Positions 9,264 through 18,161 are shown, numbered from the stretch's first letter. The stretch: DNA of 64,000 nucleotides from an uncultured Prevotella sp. (GCA_900314455.1 OMVI01000009.1:1-64000), one strand, 5' to 3'. The notes: a model not told the origin generated them from the letters alone. A program made the numbers and translations.

Positions 9264-9372
9264 CCTCACCAAGCCTCCCCAAAGGGGAGGATGACTAAAT
9301 ACCTTGAAGCAGATAGTGCTCTATAATTATTAGGTAATTAAACATCCTCCCCTTTGGGGAGACTTGGTGAGG
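9264..9372. repeat. GC-rich palindromic element between convergent genes
   Basis: Inverted arms start with CCTCACCAAGCCTCCCC and end with GGGGAGACTTGGTGAGG. The interior shares ACCTTGAAGCAGATA with the copy 720 bases upstream. It sits between the ends of the UDG-like gene and the convergent nuclease gene, so it could serve both as terminator. Confidence 0.85.
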
Positions 9373-9400
9373 AACAAAGTTGTGATTGGGGCCTTCTTGT

Positions 9401-10444
9401 TTATTTCACTTCCTTTGCTAAGTAAACGACGACGGGAAGGTGGTCGCTGTAACCATCTAGCCATACGCCTCCAGCGGTAGTACGCTTCGTGTTACCCTTA
9501 TACTTGCCACTTTCCTGGAAGAGATAGTCGCGCCGGAATATCTGATGAGAGATATATTTCAGACTCGAAAAGTCCTTCTTGCCATTCTGATTGAGAAGGT
9601 TCGGCGACATGATTATCTGGTCGAAGAGATTCCAATTGCCCTGATATTTAAGCGTTCCGGTATGTCCTTTAACCAGCGTATTGTACCAAGGATTGAACAT
9701 CTCTTCAGCAGTAATCTTGTCGATGTCCTCCTTTGCGCCTAGTGCCTCATACATACTCATGTTCGTCGGGTCATCATTCATATCGCCCATGACGAACACC
9801 TTCACCTTTGGGTCTTCACGAAGGAGAGAGTCTTTGACAGCTCTTACCTCACGACCGCCAGTCTCGCGATAGAAGGAGCCACTGCGACGGCTCGGCAGAT
9901 GGCAAACGATGACAGCCACGTGCTCTCCTGCAAGCTGACCGCTGACGGTCAGGAAGCCACGTGTCTTGAAAGTACTGTCCTTCGGAAGCTCAGGAACGTA
10001 AGGCACAAGTTTTACGTTGTTCACCGTGAAGTACTTCGGATTGTAAAGCAGTGCGCAGTCGATGCCACGACGGTCTGGACCCTCTATGTGGCAGAACTTG
10101 AAGCCGCGGGCTGCAAGAGCGGGCTGTGCAACGAGGTCGGTGAGTACGTGGTCGTTCTCAACCTCACTGACACCGATGAACGCACAACCGTAAGGTATCT
10201 TGTCTGTCCCCATCTCCGAAAGCACGCGCGACATATTCTTAAGTTTGTGCTCGTACTTCATCTGATTCCAATGGTACGACCCGTTGGGCAGGAACTCATA
10301 GTCGTTCTTTCCCTCATCATGTGAGTAGTCGAACAAATTCTCAAGGTTGTAGAACCCGACAGCATAGCCAGTGAGCTTGTTCTGAGCCGATACGGCAATG
10401 CCGACAAGCATCAGGCAGAATGTAACGAATAGTTGTTTTCTCAT
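9401..10444 (-). CDS. Secreted endonuclease/exonuclease/phosphatase family protein
   Basis: This 347-residue product has a signal peptide (residues 1-20, ending VSAQ) and an EEP fold. The motifs appear in order: YNLENLFD near the start, GVSEVEND with the metal-binding glutamate, RRGIDCALLY, CHLPSRRSG, VMGDMNDDPTN and the terminal YSDHLPVVV with the catalytic Asp-His pair. EEP enzymes cleave phosphodiester bonds in DNA, RNA or phospholipids using Mg. Export plus the divergent TonB receptor and DUF5689 lipoproteins suggests that it degrades extracellular nucleic acid. That is inference from context. Confidence 0.85.
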   Translation of the reverse strand: MRKQLFVTFCLMLVGIAVSAQNKLTGYAVGFYNLENLFDYSHDEGKNDYEFLPNGSYHWNQMKYEHKLKNMSRVLSEMGTDKIPYGCAFIGVSEVENDHVLTDLVAQPALAARGFKFCHIEGPDRRGIDCALLYNPKYFTVNNVKLVPYVPELPKDSTFKTRGFLTVSGQLAGEHVAVIVCHLPSRRSGSFYRETGGREVRAVKDSLLREDPKVKVFVMGDMNDDPTNMSMYEALGAKEDIDKITAEEMFNPWYNTLVKGHTGTLKYQGNWNLFDQIIMSPNLLNQNGKKDFSSLKYISHQIFRRDYLFQESGKYKGNTKRTTAGGVWLDGYSDHLPVVVYLAKEVK

Positions 10445-10616
10445 TGTTTTTAAACAGTTTAAGTTGCGTCATTTACAGTCAGCGACATGTCCGTACACGC
10501 GTTGACGGTGCAAATTTCGTGAATTATTTTCTATTAATAGAATGTTTGGGTGAAAAATAATAAATGTTTAAATGAAAATTAATAAGAAAACACTTTTTCT
10601 TTTAAAATATTTTTTG

Positions 10617-10624
10617 TTACTTTG
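10617..10624 (+). promoter_or_regulatory. Possible -7 box of the TonB receptor gene
   Basis: TTACTTTG precedes the start at 10663 by 38 bases and is one base off TAnnTTTG. No good -33 box is seen in the AT-rich stretch upstream. The rest of the 218-base divergent gap (10445-10662) shows no other feature I can support. Confidence 0.4.
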
Positions 10625-10662
10625 CACAAAATAAATAATCACACTATTAATATTATCAACTT

Positions 10663-13221
10663 ATGCAGAAAAAGCTGAAACTTGCTATTCTTGCCTTATG
10701 TTGCCCGGCGTTTGCGCTCGCTCAGGAGCCAAAGACCGACGCCAGCACACAGGAACAAACAGCCAACGCTCTTGACGAGCAAGCTTTCACATTCACCGAG
10801 GCACAGTTGGGCGAAGACGAGGACATGAGTGACAACGTCACCATCCTCAACTCAAACAGTAATGTATATGCTTCGGAAGTGGGATACTTGTTCTCACCGC
10901 TGCGTTTCCGGTACCGTGCTTTCAACCAGAAGTACAACGACATCTACATCAACGGTGCTCCTATGAACGACATGGAAAGCGGACAGTTCCGCTATTCGAT
11001 GGTCGGAGGACTCAACCAGCAGACCAAGAATGTCGACTTTGCACTGCCTTTCGAACCTAACAACTTCTCCTTTAACGGCATGGCGGGCAGCAACAACTAC
11101 GACTTCCGTGCCGGCTCAATGGCTGCCGGACACCGTATCACTCTTTCCGGAGCCAACCGCAACTACACGCTTCGTGGCATGTACACATACGCTTCGGGCT
11201 TCAACAGCCGCGGATGGGCATTCGCTGCCAACCTCACATACCGTTGGGCAAACCGCGGATATGTAGAGGGAACGTTCTACAATGCACTATCATATTTCTT
11301 CGGAGTACAGAAGAAGTGGAACAACGGTCATTCGCTCAGCCTCTCTACATGGGGAAATCCGACCGAGAGAGCAACCCAGGGTGCAAGCACCGACGAAGCT
11401 TACTGGCTCGCAAACGACTACCAGTACAACCCATACTGGGGCTACCAGAACGGTCATAAGCGTAATAGCCGCGTCGTGAACGACTTCGCTCCGTCGACAA
11501 TCCTTACCTGGGACTGGGACATCAACAAGAATATGAAGCTCACGACATCGTTGTTTGCAAAGTATTCGATATACAAGAGCACAAAGCTTAACTATAACAA
11601 CGCCGACAATCCACAGCCTGACTACTGGAAGAACCTGCCGTCCAGCTATTACGATGTTTGGGACGAGACCGACAGCCGCTACCATACTTCACAGGCACTT
11701 GCCGACTGGAACACAGCCGTTGCATGGTGGCAGGACAAGGGCAACCGTCAAATCAACTGGGACCGCCTGTACTATGCCAACCGTCAGGCTGCCCGCGACG
11801 GCAGGGACGCCATGTATTATGTACAGGCAAAGCACAACAACAATATGATGGTCAACATGGCTTCGACATTCACCGACCGCATCGGCAAGGACAAGGTCCT
11901 CAACGCCGGTATCATACTCGGACAGAATATCGGTCATCACTATCAGACTATGGAAGACTTGCTGGGTGCCGAAAGCTTCCACAATATTAACACATACGCT
12001 CTCGGAACATACGCTTCTGCTGACCCACGCATACAGTACGACCTCAACACGATGGGCACCAACGGTCTTGGTAAGCTCATCTACGAAGGCGACCGCTTTG
12101 GTTACGACTACGATTTGAAAGTTCGTCAGGGCAAATTGTGGAGCACCTACTCTCAGACTATCGGCGCTCTGCGTTACACCGTAGCAGCCAAGATGGGCTA
12201 TGACGGTATGAACCGCCGTGGCAACATGCGCAACGGAATGTTCGCCGAGAACTCTTTCGGCAAGTCGGGGACGGCAGAATTCCTCTCCGGAGGTGGTAAG
12301 TTCAATGGTACTCTCGACCTCGGCAAGGGCAATACGATATCCATCGGCGTCGGCTACGAGCAGCGCGCGCCACAGGCAACGACCGCGTTTGTATCACCTG
12401 AGATGAACAACGACTTCGTCGAAAACCTCAAGAACGAGCGCGTCTTCAGCTCTGAGTTCAGCTATCAGTACCTCGGTACATGGCTCCACGCTAACTTCAG
12501 CGCCTACTACAGCCACCTTTCCAACATCACGGAATGGCAGAACTACTACTTCGACGATATCAACTCGTTCTCTTATGTCAGCATGACAAACATTAAGAAG
12601 AACTACTACGGCGTTGAATTCGGACTCGATTTCAAGATTACGAGCTTCCTTAACTTCAAGACCCTCGGCACCTGGAGCGACGCCAAGAACGTCAACAATG
12701 CCAACGTCCGCTACCTTAACTCGACGAAGGCAACGTACACCGACGACATCGTCTACAACAAGGACATGCGCGAAAGCGGAACTCCACTGTCTGCCTACAG
12801 TGCTATCCTGAGCTTCCATCAGGGCGGTTGGTACATCGACATTGACGGAAACTACTACGATAGGATATTCCTCTCCTACGCTCCATCACGCCGCTACGGA
12901 CAGACGCTTAAGTACAGCGTTGACAACGATGGCAACTACATCGTTCCGGGACAGGCTAAGGGCAACGGAGGCTTCATGCTCGACGCTTCAATCGGTAAGA
13001 GTATATACCTCAAGCACGGCAGTCTCTCCATCAACTTGATGATTACGAACCTGCTGAACAACCAGAAACTTGTCAGCGGCGGTTACGAGCAGAGCCGTTC
13101 CGACTACACAATCAAGACCGACGGCACGCAGAACTTCCGCGCCTACAAGTTCTCTCAGAACCCTAAGAAGTACTACGTCAACGGCATCAACGGCATGCTT
13201 AACATTGCTTATAAGTTCTAA
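10663..13221 (+). CDS. TonB-dependent receptor linked to DUF5689 lipoproteins
   Basis: This 852-residue outer-membrane protein has a signal peptide (residues 1-20, ending ALAQ) and no carboxypeptidase-D-like N-terminal domain. A plug-like segment follows (about residues 80-130, with YNDIYINGAPMNDMESG), then a long beta-barrel of aromatic-rich strands that ends in INGMLNIAYKF, a typical C-terminal outer-membrane strand ending in phenylalanine. It is shorter than SusC-type receptors. Two lipoproteins follow at 13 and 86 bases, so they probably form one transcript and complex. Given the flanking nucleases, I infer import of nucleic-acid fragments, but the substrate is not proven by sequence. Confidence 0.82.
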   Translation: MQKKLKLAILALCCPAFALAQEPKTDASTQEQTANALDEQAFTFTEAQLGEDEDMSDNVTILNSNSNVYASEVGYLFSPLRFRYRAFNQKYNDIYINGAPMNDMESGQFRYSMVGGLNQQTKNVDFALPFEPNNFSFNGMAGSNNYDFRAGSMAAGHRITLSGANRNYTLRGMYTYASGFNSRGWAFAANLTYRWANRGYVEGTFYNALSYFFGVQKKWNNGHSLSLSTWGNPTERATQGASTDEAYWLANDYQYNPYWGYQNGHKRNSRVVNDFAPSTILTWDWDINKNMKLTTSLFAKYSIYKSTKLNYNNADNPQPDYWKNLPSSYYDVWDETDSRYHTSQALADWNTAVAWWQDKGNRQINWDRLYYANRQAARDGRDAMYYVQAKHNNNMMVNMASTFTDRIGKDKVLNAGIILGQNIGHHYQTMEDLLGAESFHNINTYALGTYASADPRIQYDLNTMGTNGLGKLIYEGDRFGYDYDLKVRQGKLWSTYSQTIGALRYTVAAKMGYDGMNRRGNMRNGMFAENSFGKSGTAEFLSGGGKFNGTLDLGKGNTISIGVGYEQRAPQATTAFVSPEMNNDFVENLKNERVFSSEFSYQYLGTWLHANFSAYYSHLSNITEWQNYYFDDINSFSYVSMTNIKKNYYGVEFGLDFKITSFLNFKTLGTWSDAKNVNNANVRYLNSTKATYTDDIVYNKDMRESGTPLSAYSAILSFHQGGWYIDIDGNYYDRIFLSYAPSRRYGQTLKYSVDNDGNYIVPGQAKGNGGFMLDASIGKSIYLKHGSLSINLMITNLLNNQKLVSGGYEQSRSDYTIKTDGTQNFRAYKFSQNPKKYYVNGINGMLNIAYKF

Positions 13222-13234
13222 TTAGACTACAGAC

Positions 13235-14557
13235 ATGAAAAAGAATATATTATATATAGTCATCGCGCTGACAGGCATACTTTTCTCTTCATGCATGGGC
13301 GACGACTATGCCGGAGCACGTTACGACGACAATCCCTACGGCAACAACGCCCTCGACTCATCGAACGTTGTAACGATAGCGCAGCTGAAGGAATTGTACA
13401 AGACTCCAATATCAACGAATATAAACAACGGCGACCCTTACGAGAAAGTTGACAGAGACCTTAAGATAAAGGGAATCGTCACCAGCACCGACGAGCAAGG
13501 CAACATCTACAGCGAGCTTGCCATACAGGACAAGACCGGAGCCGTAATCCTTTCCATCGCAGAAGGCGGCCTCTACGGTTTCCTTCCTGTAGGAACAGAA
13601 GTTCTCATCGACCTCAATGGCCTCTACGTGGGCAACTATGGCTTGCAGCCGGAAATCGGTGTGCCTGCCATCGACTCCCGCGGGCGCAACTCTTTGGGAC
13701 GTATGAGCCGCGCAACGTTCGACCAGCACTACAAGATTCTGTCCACCGGCAACACTGTTGAGCCCGAAGAGTTCGACGCTAGCAAGTGGAGTCTCGACGC
13801 AGACGCCGGCAAACTCGGTGTCATTCGCAACGTAAGCTTCAACCGCAATGCAACAATCGACTCGACATACGCTGATGCTGACGGCGGCGCAGGCTCCCGT
13901 ACGTGGTACTTCAATGAACTTCCGCACACCGTCATGGCATACAACAGCAACTATGCTGACTTCGCCGATGCTGTCGTTCCTACAGGAAAGGTCGACGTGA
14001 CGGGTATAATGAAGCGCTATAACAGTTCCTGGGAACTCATCATCCGTACCCTCGACGATGTCAAACCTGCCGCAACAGCAATCTATGAGGAAGGTTTCGA
14101 AAGCGAGACAGGCGGCTGGACAGCTGTCAACGTTTCTCTTAGCGAAGGTCTGAACTATGTTTGGGGCGGCTCAGGCTACGGTGCCAAGGCATCGGCATAC
14201 GTCGGTGGCAGCAACCACGAGGCTGAAAGCTGGCTCATTTCGCCGGAGATAGACCTCAGTTCTGCATCTAAGGCAACCCTGTCGATTACTCAGGCAGCTA
14301 ACTTTATAGGCTCTACGTTCGGTGAGAACTGCAAGATTTTCGTCAGCACAAATTACAGCGACGGTGCTCCTTCCACAGCAAAATGGACCGAGCTGACACT
14401 CGACAATGTGCCTAACGCTGACACTAAATGGACAATGGTTACAGGAACGACTCCTCTGAACGCTTATGCCGGACAGAAGATACGTCTCGCCTTCCAGTAT
14501 GTCAGCACATCATCAACGGCGCCGACATGGGAAATCCGCAACGTAACAATCAAATAG
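13235..14557 (+). CDS. DUF5689 and choice-of-anchor J lipoprotein
   Basis: This 440-residue surface lipoprotein has a signal peptide ending in FSSC (cysteine near residue 20). Residues about 45-270 form a DUF5689 region with an OB-like part (LKIKGIVTSTDEQGNIYSEL, VLIDLNGLYVG). Residues about 285-440 resemble the cleaved-adhesin/choice-of-anchor J jelly-roll (YEEGFESETGGWTAV, WLISPEIDLS, IRLAFQYVSTSSTAPTWEI). It begins 13 bases after the receptor gene and probably acts as its surface-exposed binding partner, as SusD does for SusC. Its C-terminal module is clearly related to that of the next gene. Confidence 0.82.
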   Translation: MKKNILYIVIALTGILFSSCMGDDYAGARYDDNPYGNNALDSSNVVTIAQLKELYKTPISTNINNGDPYEKVDRDLKIKGIVTSTDEQGNIYSELAIQDKTGAVILSIAEGGLYGFLPVGTEVLIDLNGLYVGNYGLQPEIGVPAIDSRGRNSLGRMSRATFDQHYKILSTGNTVEPEEFDASKWSLDADAGKLGVIRNVSFNRNATIDSTYADADGGAGSRTWYFNELPHTVMAYNSNYADFADAVVPTGKVDVTGIMKRYNSSWELIIRTLDDVKPAATAIYEEGFESETGGWTAVNVSLSEGLNYVWGGSGYGAKASAYVGGSNHEAESWLISPEIDLSSASKATLSITQAANFIGSTFGENCKIFVSTNYSDGAPSTAKWTELTLDNVPNADTKWTMVTGTTPLNAYAGQKIRLAFQYVSTSSTAPTWEIRNVTIK

Positions 14558-14565
14558 CGCTGTTT

Positions 14566-14607
14566 CTTATCTTAGCGTATCATCGCTTATAACAGCTTAT
14601 CACAACT
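14566..14607 (+). repeat. TTATCA-type repeat before the second modular lipoprotein
   Basis: This short non-coding stretch contains CAGCTTATCACAAC and variants of TTATCA. It shares 14 identical bases with the stretch before udk (7847-7898). Confidence 0.45.
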
Positions 14608-14643
14608 AACAATAACCCAACAAACAAAAAACAAAACCCAGAT

Positions 14644-15996
14644 ATGAAAAAGTTAATTCTTTCACTGACAGCGCTGGCAATGATGGCCTTCGCTTTCACA
14701 GGTTGCGAAGATGTGCCTATGCCGTACGGTGAGCCGAGCGCAACAAAGGATACAACAAACGTTGTAGTTGCACAGGGAAGCGGCACCGCCGACGACCCTT
14801 ACAACGTCGCAAAGGCAATGGAGCTTATCAAGGCAGGCACCTACACCAGCGAGCCTGTCTACGTCAAGGGCGTCGTTACTGAACTTTCAAAGTTCAACTC
14901 TCAGTTCGGCAACTACACATATTATATAAATGATACCAAGACAACCGACAATCAGCTTGAGATTTACCGTGGCAAGACGCTGAACAACCAAAACTTCACG
15001 GCTGAAACGGACCTCAAAGTTGGTGACGAAGTCGTTGTTTACGGAGCTCTGACCAACTATAATGGAACTTCTGAGATGACTTCCGGCAACTACCTCTATA
15101 GCCTCAACGGAAAGCAGGGTGAGCCTGTCACACCTACGGCAGCCCCGACCGGCGACGGAACAGCAGCCAATCCATACAACGTTGCAGCAGCCCTGAACCT
15201 CATAAAGGGAATGGATGCCGGCGTCAACAGCTCTGAAATCTACGTCAAGGGTAAAGTATCGTCAATCAACGAGCTCAGCACAAGCTTCGGCAACGCCACA
15301 TATTATATATCTGACGATGGCTCGAGGTCGAACACTCTCTACATCTTCCGCAGCAAGTACCTCAACGGTGAGAACTTCACATCTGAAGACCAGCTGAAGG
15401 TTGGTGACGATGTCGTCATCTACGGACCGTTCGTCAACTACATGGGCAATACCCCTGAAGCAGTTGCCAACAAGACCTACCTTGTCAGCATCAATGGAAA
15501 GGGAACTGGTGAGACAACAAAGACTGGTCTCGAAGCTACATTCGACGACGGCGAAGACAACTTCACCATTGAGAACGTATCACTCGCCCCGGGTCTGACT
15601 TACGTTTGGAAGCACAACGACAAGACCGCAACCACCGCCGGATACATGAAGGCATCGGCTTACGCTTCTAAGAAGAATCTCCCGGCTCAGAGCCGTATCG
15701 TGTCTCCGGCATTCAGTCTTGCAGGTCTCACTTCTGCAACTCTGACATTCCAGCACACTGGAAGGTTCTTCGGCAATGTTGCACAGGAGTGCAAGGTTCA
15801 GGCATCAACTGATGGCAAGACTTGGACGGATTTGACCGTTTCAGCTTATCCTGACGGAAGCAACTGGAACTTCATCGACGCAACATGCGACCTCAGTGCG
15901 TTCGCAGGACAGAACAAAGTCTACATCGCTTTCCTGTACACCAGCACATCAGAAGCCGCTCCTACATGGGAGGTTAAGAACGTAGTAGTGAAATAA
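14644..15996 (+). CDS. Lipoprotein with two OB-like domains and a choice-of-anchor J module
   Basis: This 450-residue lipoprotein has its lipobox at FTGC (cysteine about residue 21). Two homologous domains follow, at about 45-160 and 167-285. Each starts with a DPYNVA- or NPYNVA-like motif, continues with VYVKGVV or IYVKGKV, and contains KVGDEVVVYG or KVGDDVVIYG. This is the pattern of the OB-fold-like domains seen beside secreted nucleases in Bacteroidetes. Residues about 290-450 are a jelly-roll similar to that in the preceding gene (RIVSPAFSLAGL, YIAFLYTSTSEAAPTWEV). OB folds commonly bind single-stranded nucleic acid, which supports but does not prove a role in capturing DNA or RNA at the surface. 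Confidence 0.78.
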   Translation: MKKLILSLTALAMMAFAFTGCEDVPMPYGEPSATKDTTNVVVAQGSGTADDPYNVAKAMELIKAGTYTSEPVYVKGVVTELSKFNSQFGNYTYYINDTKTTDNQLEIYRGKTLNNQNFTAETDLKVGDEVVVYGALTNYNGTSEMTSGNYLYSLNGKQGEPVTPTAAPTGDGTAANPYNVAAALNLIKGMDAGVNSSEIYVKGKVSSINELSTSFGNATYYISDDGSRSNTLYIFRSKYLNGENFTSEDQLKVGDDVVIYGPFVNYMGNTPEAVANKTYLVSINGKGTGETTKTGLEATFDDGEDNFTIENVSLAPGLTYVWKHNDKTATTAGYMKASAYASKKNLPAQSRIVSPAFSLAGLTSATLTFQHTGRFFGNVAQECKVQASTDGKTWTDLTVSAYPDGSNWNFIDATCDLSAFAGQNKVYIAFLYTSTSEAAPTWEVKNVVVK

Positions 15997-16010
15997 TTAT
16001 AGCTAAATAA

Positions 16011-16042
16011 TTTGGCGGGCTGCAAATTTCTTCGTAACTTTG
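16011..16042 (+). promoter_or_regulatory. Promoter of rpmE2
   Basis: TTTG at 16011-16014, a 20-base spacer and TAACTTTG at 16035-16042 fit the Bacteroidetes promoter. A 10-base perfect inverted repeat (GGGCTGCAAA at 16017-16026, TTTGCAGCCC at 16039-16048) overlaps the spacer and the -7 box. It could be an operator or the 3' hairpin of the upstream transcript. Confidence 0.7.
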
Positions 16043-16122
16043 CAGCCCGTTCAGTCTGTCATCGTCAAGCGATGGCGACCGCGACAACGAATTATCATAA
16101 ACAAAATAACATTAGAAAGAAA

Positions 16123-16374
16123 ATGAAAAAAGGTATTCATCCAGAAAACTATCGCCCCGTCGTATTCAAGGATATGTCCAACGGCGATATGTTCCTTACA
16201 AAGTCCACAGCAAAGACTACAGAGACGGTGGAATTTGAAGGCGAGACTTACCCAGTAGTGAAAGTTGAAATCTCCAGCTCTTCTCACCCGTTCTACACAG
16301 GTAAGAGCAAGTTGGTCGACACCGCAGGTCGTGTAGACCGCTTCATGAGCCGCTACGGTAAGCTTAAGAAGTAA
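16123..16374 (+). CDS. rpmE2: 50S ribosomal protein L31 type B
   Basis: This 83-residue ribosomal protein begins [17 protein letters not shown] and has the [10 protein letters not shown] and [11 protein letters not shown] signatures of type B L31. It lacks the zinc-binding cysteines of type A. The ATG at 16123 matches the family's start. Type B paralogues replace the zinc form in many bacteria under zinc limitation; whether this genome also has a type A copy cannot be told here. A dyad over its promoter could be a regulator site. Confidence 0.95.
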   Translation: MKKGIHPENYRPVVFKDMSNGDMFLTKSTAKTTETVEFEGETYPVVKVEISSSSHPFYTGKSKLVDTAGRVDRFMSRYGKLKK

Positions 16375-16404
16375 AACCTCTTCATTAGAAGATACATTAT
16401 GACT

Positions 16405-16450
16405 AAGTGCGGTCAAGCGTAGTTGCATATGCGCTTGTTCGCACTTTTTT
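16405..16450 (+). terminator. Rho-independent terminator of rpmE2
   Basis: AAGTGCG plus CAAGCG pair with CGCTTG plus CGCACTT around an 11-base loop, followed by six T residues. It lies 31 bases beyond the rpmE2 stop. Confidence 0.85.
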
Positions 16451-16470
16451 ATTTCATATCCTAACAAAAG

Positions 16471-16682
16471 ACCACCCACCCCCGACCCCTCCCGAACGGG
16501 AGGGGTGGTAAACACAAGCATAAAGGCTTTACCTGCCTCCATAAAAAATATCATCACAACTATTCATTCTAACTCAACTGATATGGAAGACACTATTAAT
16601 AATATATGCCTCGTGAACTATCAAGCTCATAGCAAGGCATTTGGTAATCAAACATCCTCCCCTTGGGGGAGGCTTGGAGAGG
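16471..16682. repeat. GC-rich palindromic element running into the endonuclease gene
   Basis: The left arm is at 16471-16508 and the right arm at 16636-16682, with about 130 bases between. The right arm is continuous in frame with the downstream lipoprotein gene, so the element appears to have replaced the original 5' end of that gene. Confidence 0.75.
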
Positions 16683-17572
16683 AATTTCCTTTTATCCTCT
16701 TGTTATTATTAGCTTTGTCCTTCTCTGCCTGCTCGAGTTCCGATGACGACGGAGGAACACCGGCTCCGACATCGAACAATGTCAATTCGAACCTCAGCAA
16801 TGCCAATCCCGTTGTCCATCGCCTTGAGTTTCCACGTCTGAAAGGAGGACAGAGTCTCGTCGTCACGCATTTCGACAATGGCGAAGTGAACTACAGTGTC
16901 GAGTGGGACAGCGTCAAACGGTCGTGCCGCTGGTCAGCGTATGAGCTGTATGCTTCCAACCGAGCAACCCATACGCAACGCTATAGGGCAGGTCGTGGAG
17001 AAGTACAATACCCCACAGACCCTAACTTACATTGCTCTACTGCGTGGACTTCAGATGATGATCCATTCTGGAACACAGGATATCAGCATGGGCATCTGTG
17101 TCCATCGGCTGACCGTCTTAATTCACGAACATCAAACTATCAAACGTTCTACCTTACCAACATGATGCCACAGTTGCCTGGTTTCAACGAAGATGTATGG
17201 GCAAACATGGAAATTTGGGTAAGAAATCAGATAAGCACGAGTTCATCAGACACACTTTTTGTAGTCAAGGGCGGAACAATCGACAATGCCAATCAGTATG
17301 AACCAACAACTGTTCACGGAATGATTATTCCCAAATACTACTATATGGCAATTCTGATGCACAACTCGTCAGGATATAAAGCAATGGGGTTCTGGATTGA
17401 ACATAAAGCAAGTAAAGACAACGGAAGTGCACTTGCCAAGTACGTCGTCAACATCGACACGCTGGAACAGCTCACCGGCATCGACTTCTTCTGCAACCTG
17501 CCCGACGACACCGAGAACCATATCGAGGGCCTTCCGCTTGAGAATGTACTGCGGGCGTGGAAGTTCCAGTAA
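16583..17572 (+). CDS. DNA/RNA non-specific endonuclease lipoprotein with altered N-terminus
   Basis: The body is a beta-beta-alpha-metal nuclease of the NUC1 family. YQHGHLCPSADR carries the general-base histidine (DRGH-like motif), and the asparagine-rich segment YQTFYLTNMMPQLPGFNEDVW provides the metal ligand. A hydrophobic stretch and lipobox (LLLLLALSFSAC) precede a Ser/Asp-rich linker, so it should be exported and lipid-anchored. The N-terminus is odd: the first 30 or so residues from the ATG at 16583 include TSSPWGRLGEE, a direct translation of the repeat element's right arm, where a normal MKK-type signal start would be expected. A GTG at 16505 or a TTG inside the hydrophobic core are other possible starts. 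It probably cooperates with the receptor locus upstream. Confidence 0.72.
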   Translation: MEDTINNICLVNYQAHSKAFGNQTSSPWGRLGEEFPFILLLLLALSFSACSSSDDDGGTPAPTSNNVNSNLSNANPVVHRLEFPRLKGGQSLVVTHFDNGEVNYSVEWDSVKRSCRWSAYELYASNRATHTQRYRAGRGEVQYPTDPNLHCSTAWTSDDDPFWNTGYQHGHLCPSADRLNSRTSNYQTFYLTNMMPQLPGFNEDVWANMEIWVRNQISTSSSDTLFVVKGGTIDNANQYEPTTVHGMIIPKYYYMAILMHNSSGYKAMGFWIEHKASKDNGSALAKYVVNIDTLEQLTGIDFFCNLPDDTENHIEGLPLENVLRAWKFQ

Positions 17573-18126
17573 AAGAAAGCACTACACAAGTCAAAGAAGG
17601 GAATGGCCTACCCAAGCCCTCCCGAATGGGAGGGATGTTGAATAGTCTTGTTGCAGCGCACGGAAGATGCTAGTCTAACTTCACGCTGTAGCGCATCTAC
17701 GAAGCGCTGAGTAGTTTCGTATCACTTGATGCATAACCCCTGACTGCGCTATCGCTTGTCCGGGGTTTTCGGGCTTTAATCTCTTCGAGATTATTCCCCC
17801 AACGTTTGCGTCCCTCTAAATTTCGGATTAGATGCCAAAAGACAGCCTTTTGGAAAGCTATAGCTATGCGCTTGAATTCCAAAAGGTTATCTTTTAAATT
17901 GGTTTTTAATTTATTTTTCCTTCATTTTTAATTTATTTTTCCTTCATTTTTAATTTATTTTTCAAGCAAAAATAAATTAAAAAGCAACGTCAAACTTTAG
18001 CTTTGACATTACGAAAGCAAATATTTGACCTCTCCAGGCCTCCCCTCCTGGGGGAGGCTTGGAGAGGAATTACCTTGGGATTTGGAAGGTCTTCACTTGG
18101 ACTTGGTGAGGAATTCGCCTCTAAAC
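17573..18126. repeat. Repeat-rich intergenic region with second AT-rich island
   Basis: No convincing gene is present. A single left arm of the GC-rich element lies at 17607-17640. Positions 17735-17895 look like a degenerate fragment of once-coding or repeated sequence that ends in ATTCCAAAAGGTTAT, shared with 54166-54200. Positions 17903-17983 are an AT-rich island with cores starting at 17903, 17925, 17947 and 17968 (period 22, 22, 21). Positions 18028-18068 are a compact palindrome made of both arms of the GC-rich element. Confidence 0.75.
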
Positions 18127-18161
18127 GCAAAACGGCCCCACCGCATTGCGGAGGGGCCGTT
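18127..18161 (-). terminator. Terminator downstream of the aspartate-rich lipoprotein gene
   Basis: AACGGCCCC-CCGC and GCGG-GGGGCCGTT form a strong 13-pair stem with a three-base loop. On the minus strand it is followed by TTTTG, and it lies 81 bases beyond the stop at 18242. Confidence 0.75.

Noticed and set aside
16583..17572. Calling the endonuclease lipoprotein a pseudogene
   Set aside because: The catalytic domain is intact and an uninterrupted frame with a lipobox exists, so it may still be functional despite the altered N-terminus.
17697..17882. 61-codon minus-strand frame in the repeat region
   Set aside because: It has no promoter or ribosome site and lies in degenerate repeat sequence; I treat it as a fragment, not a gene.
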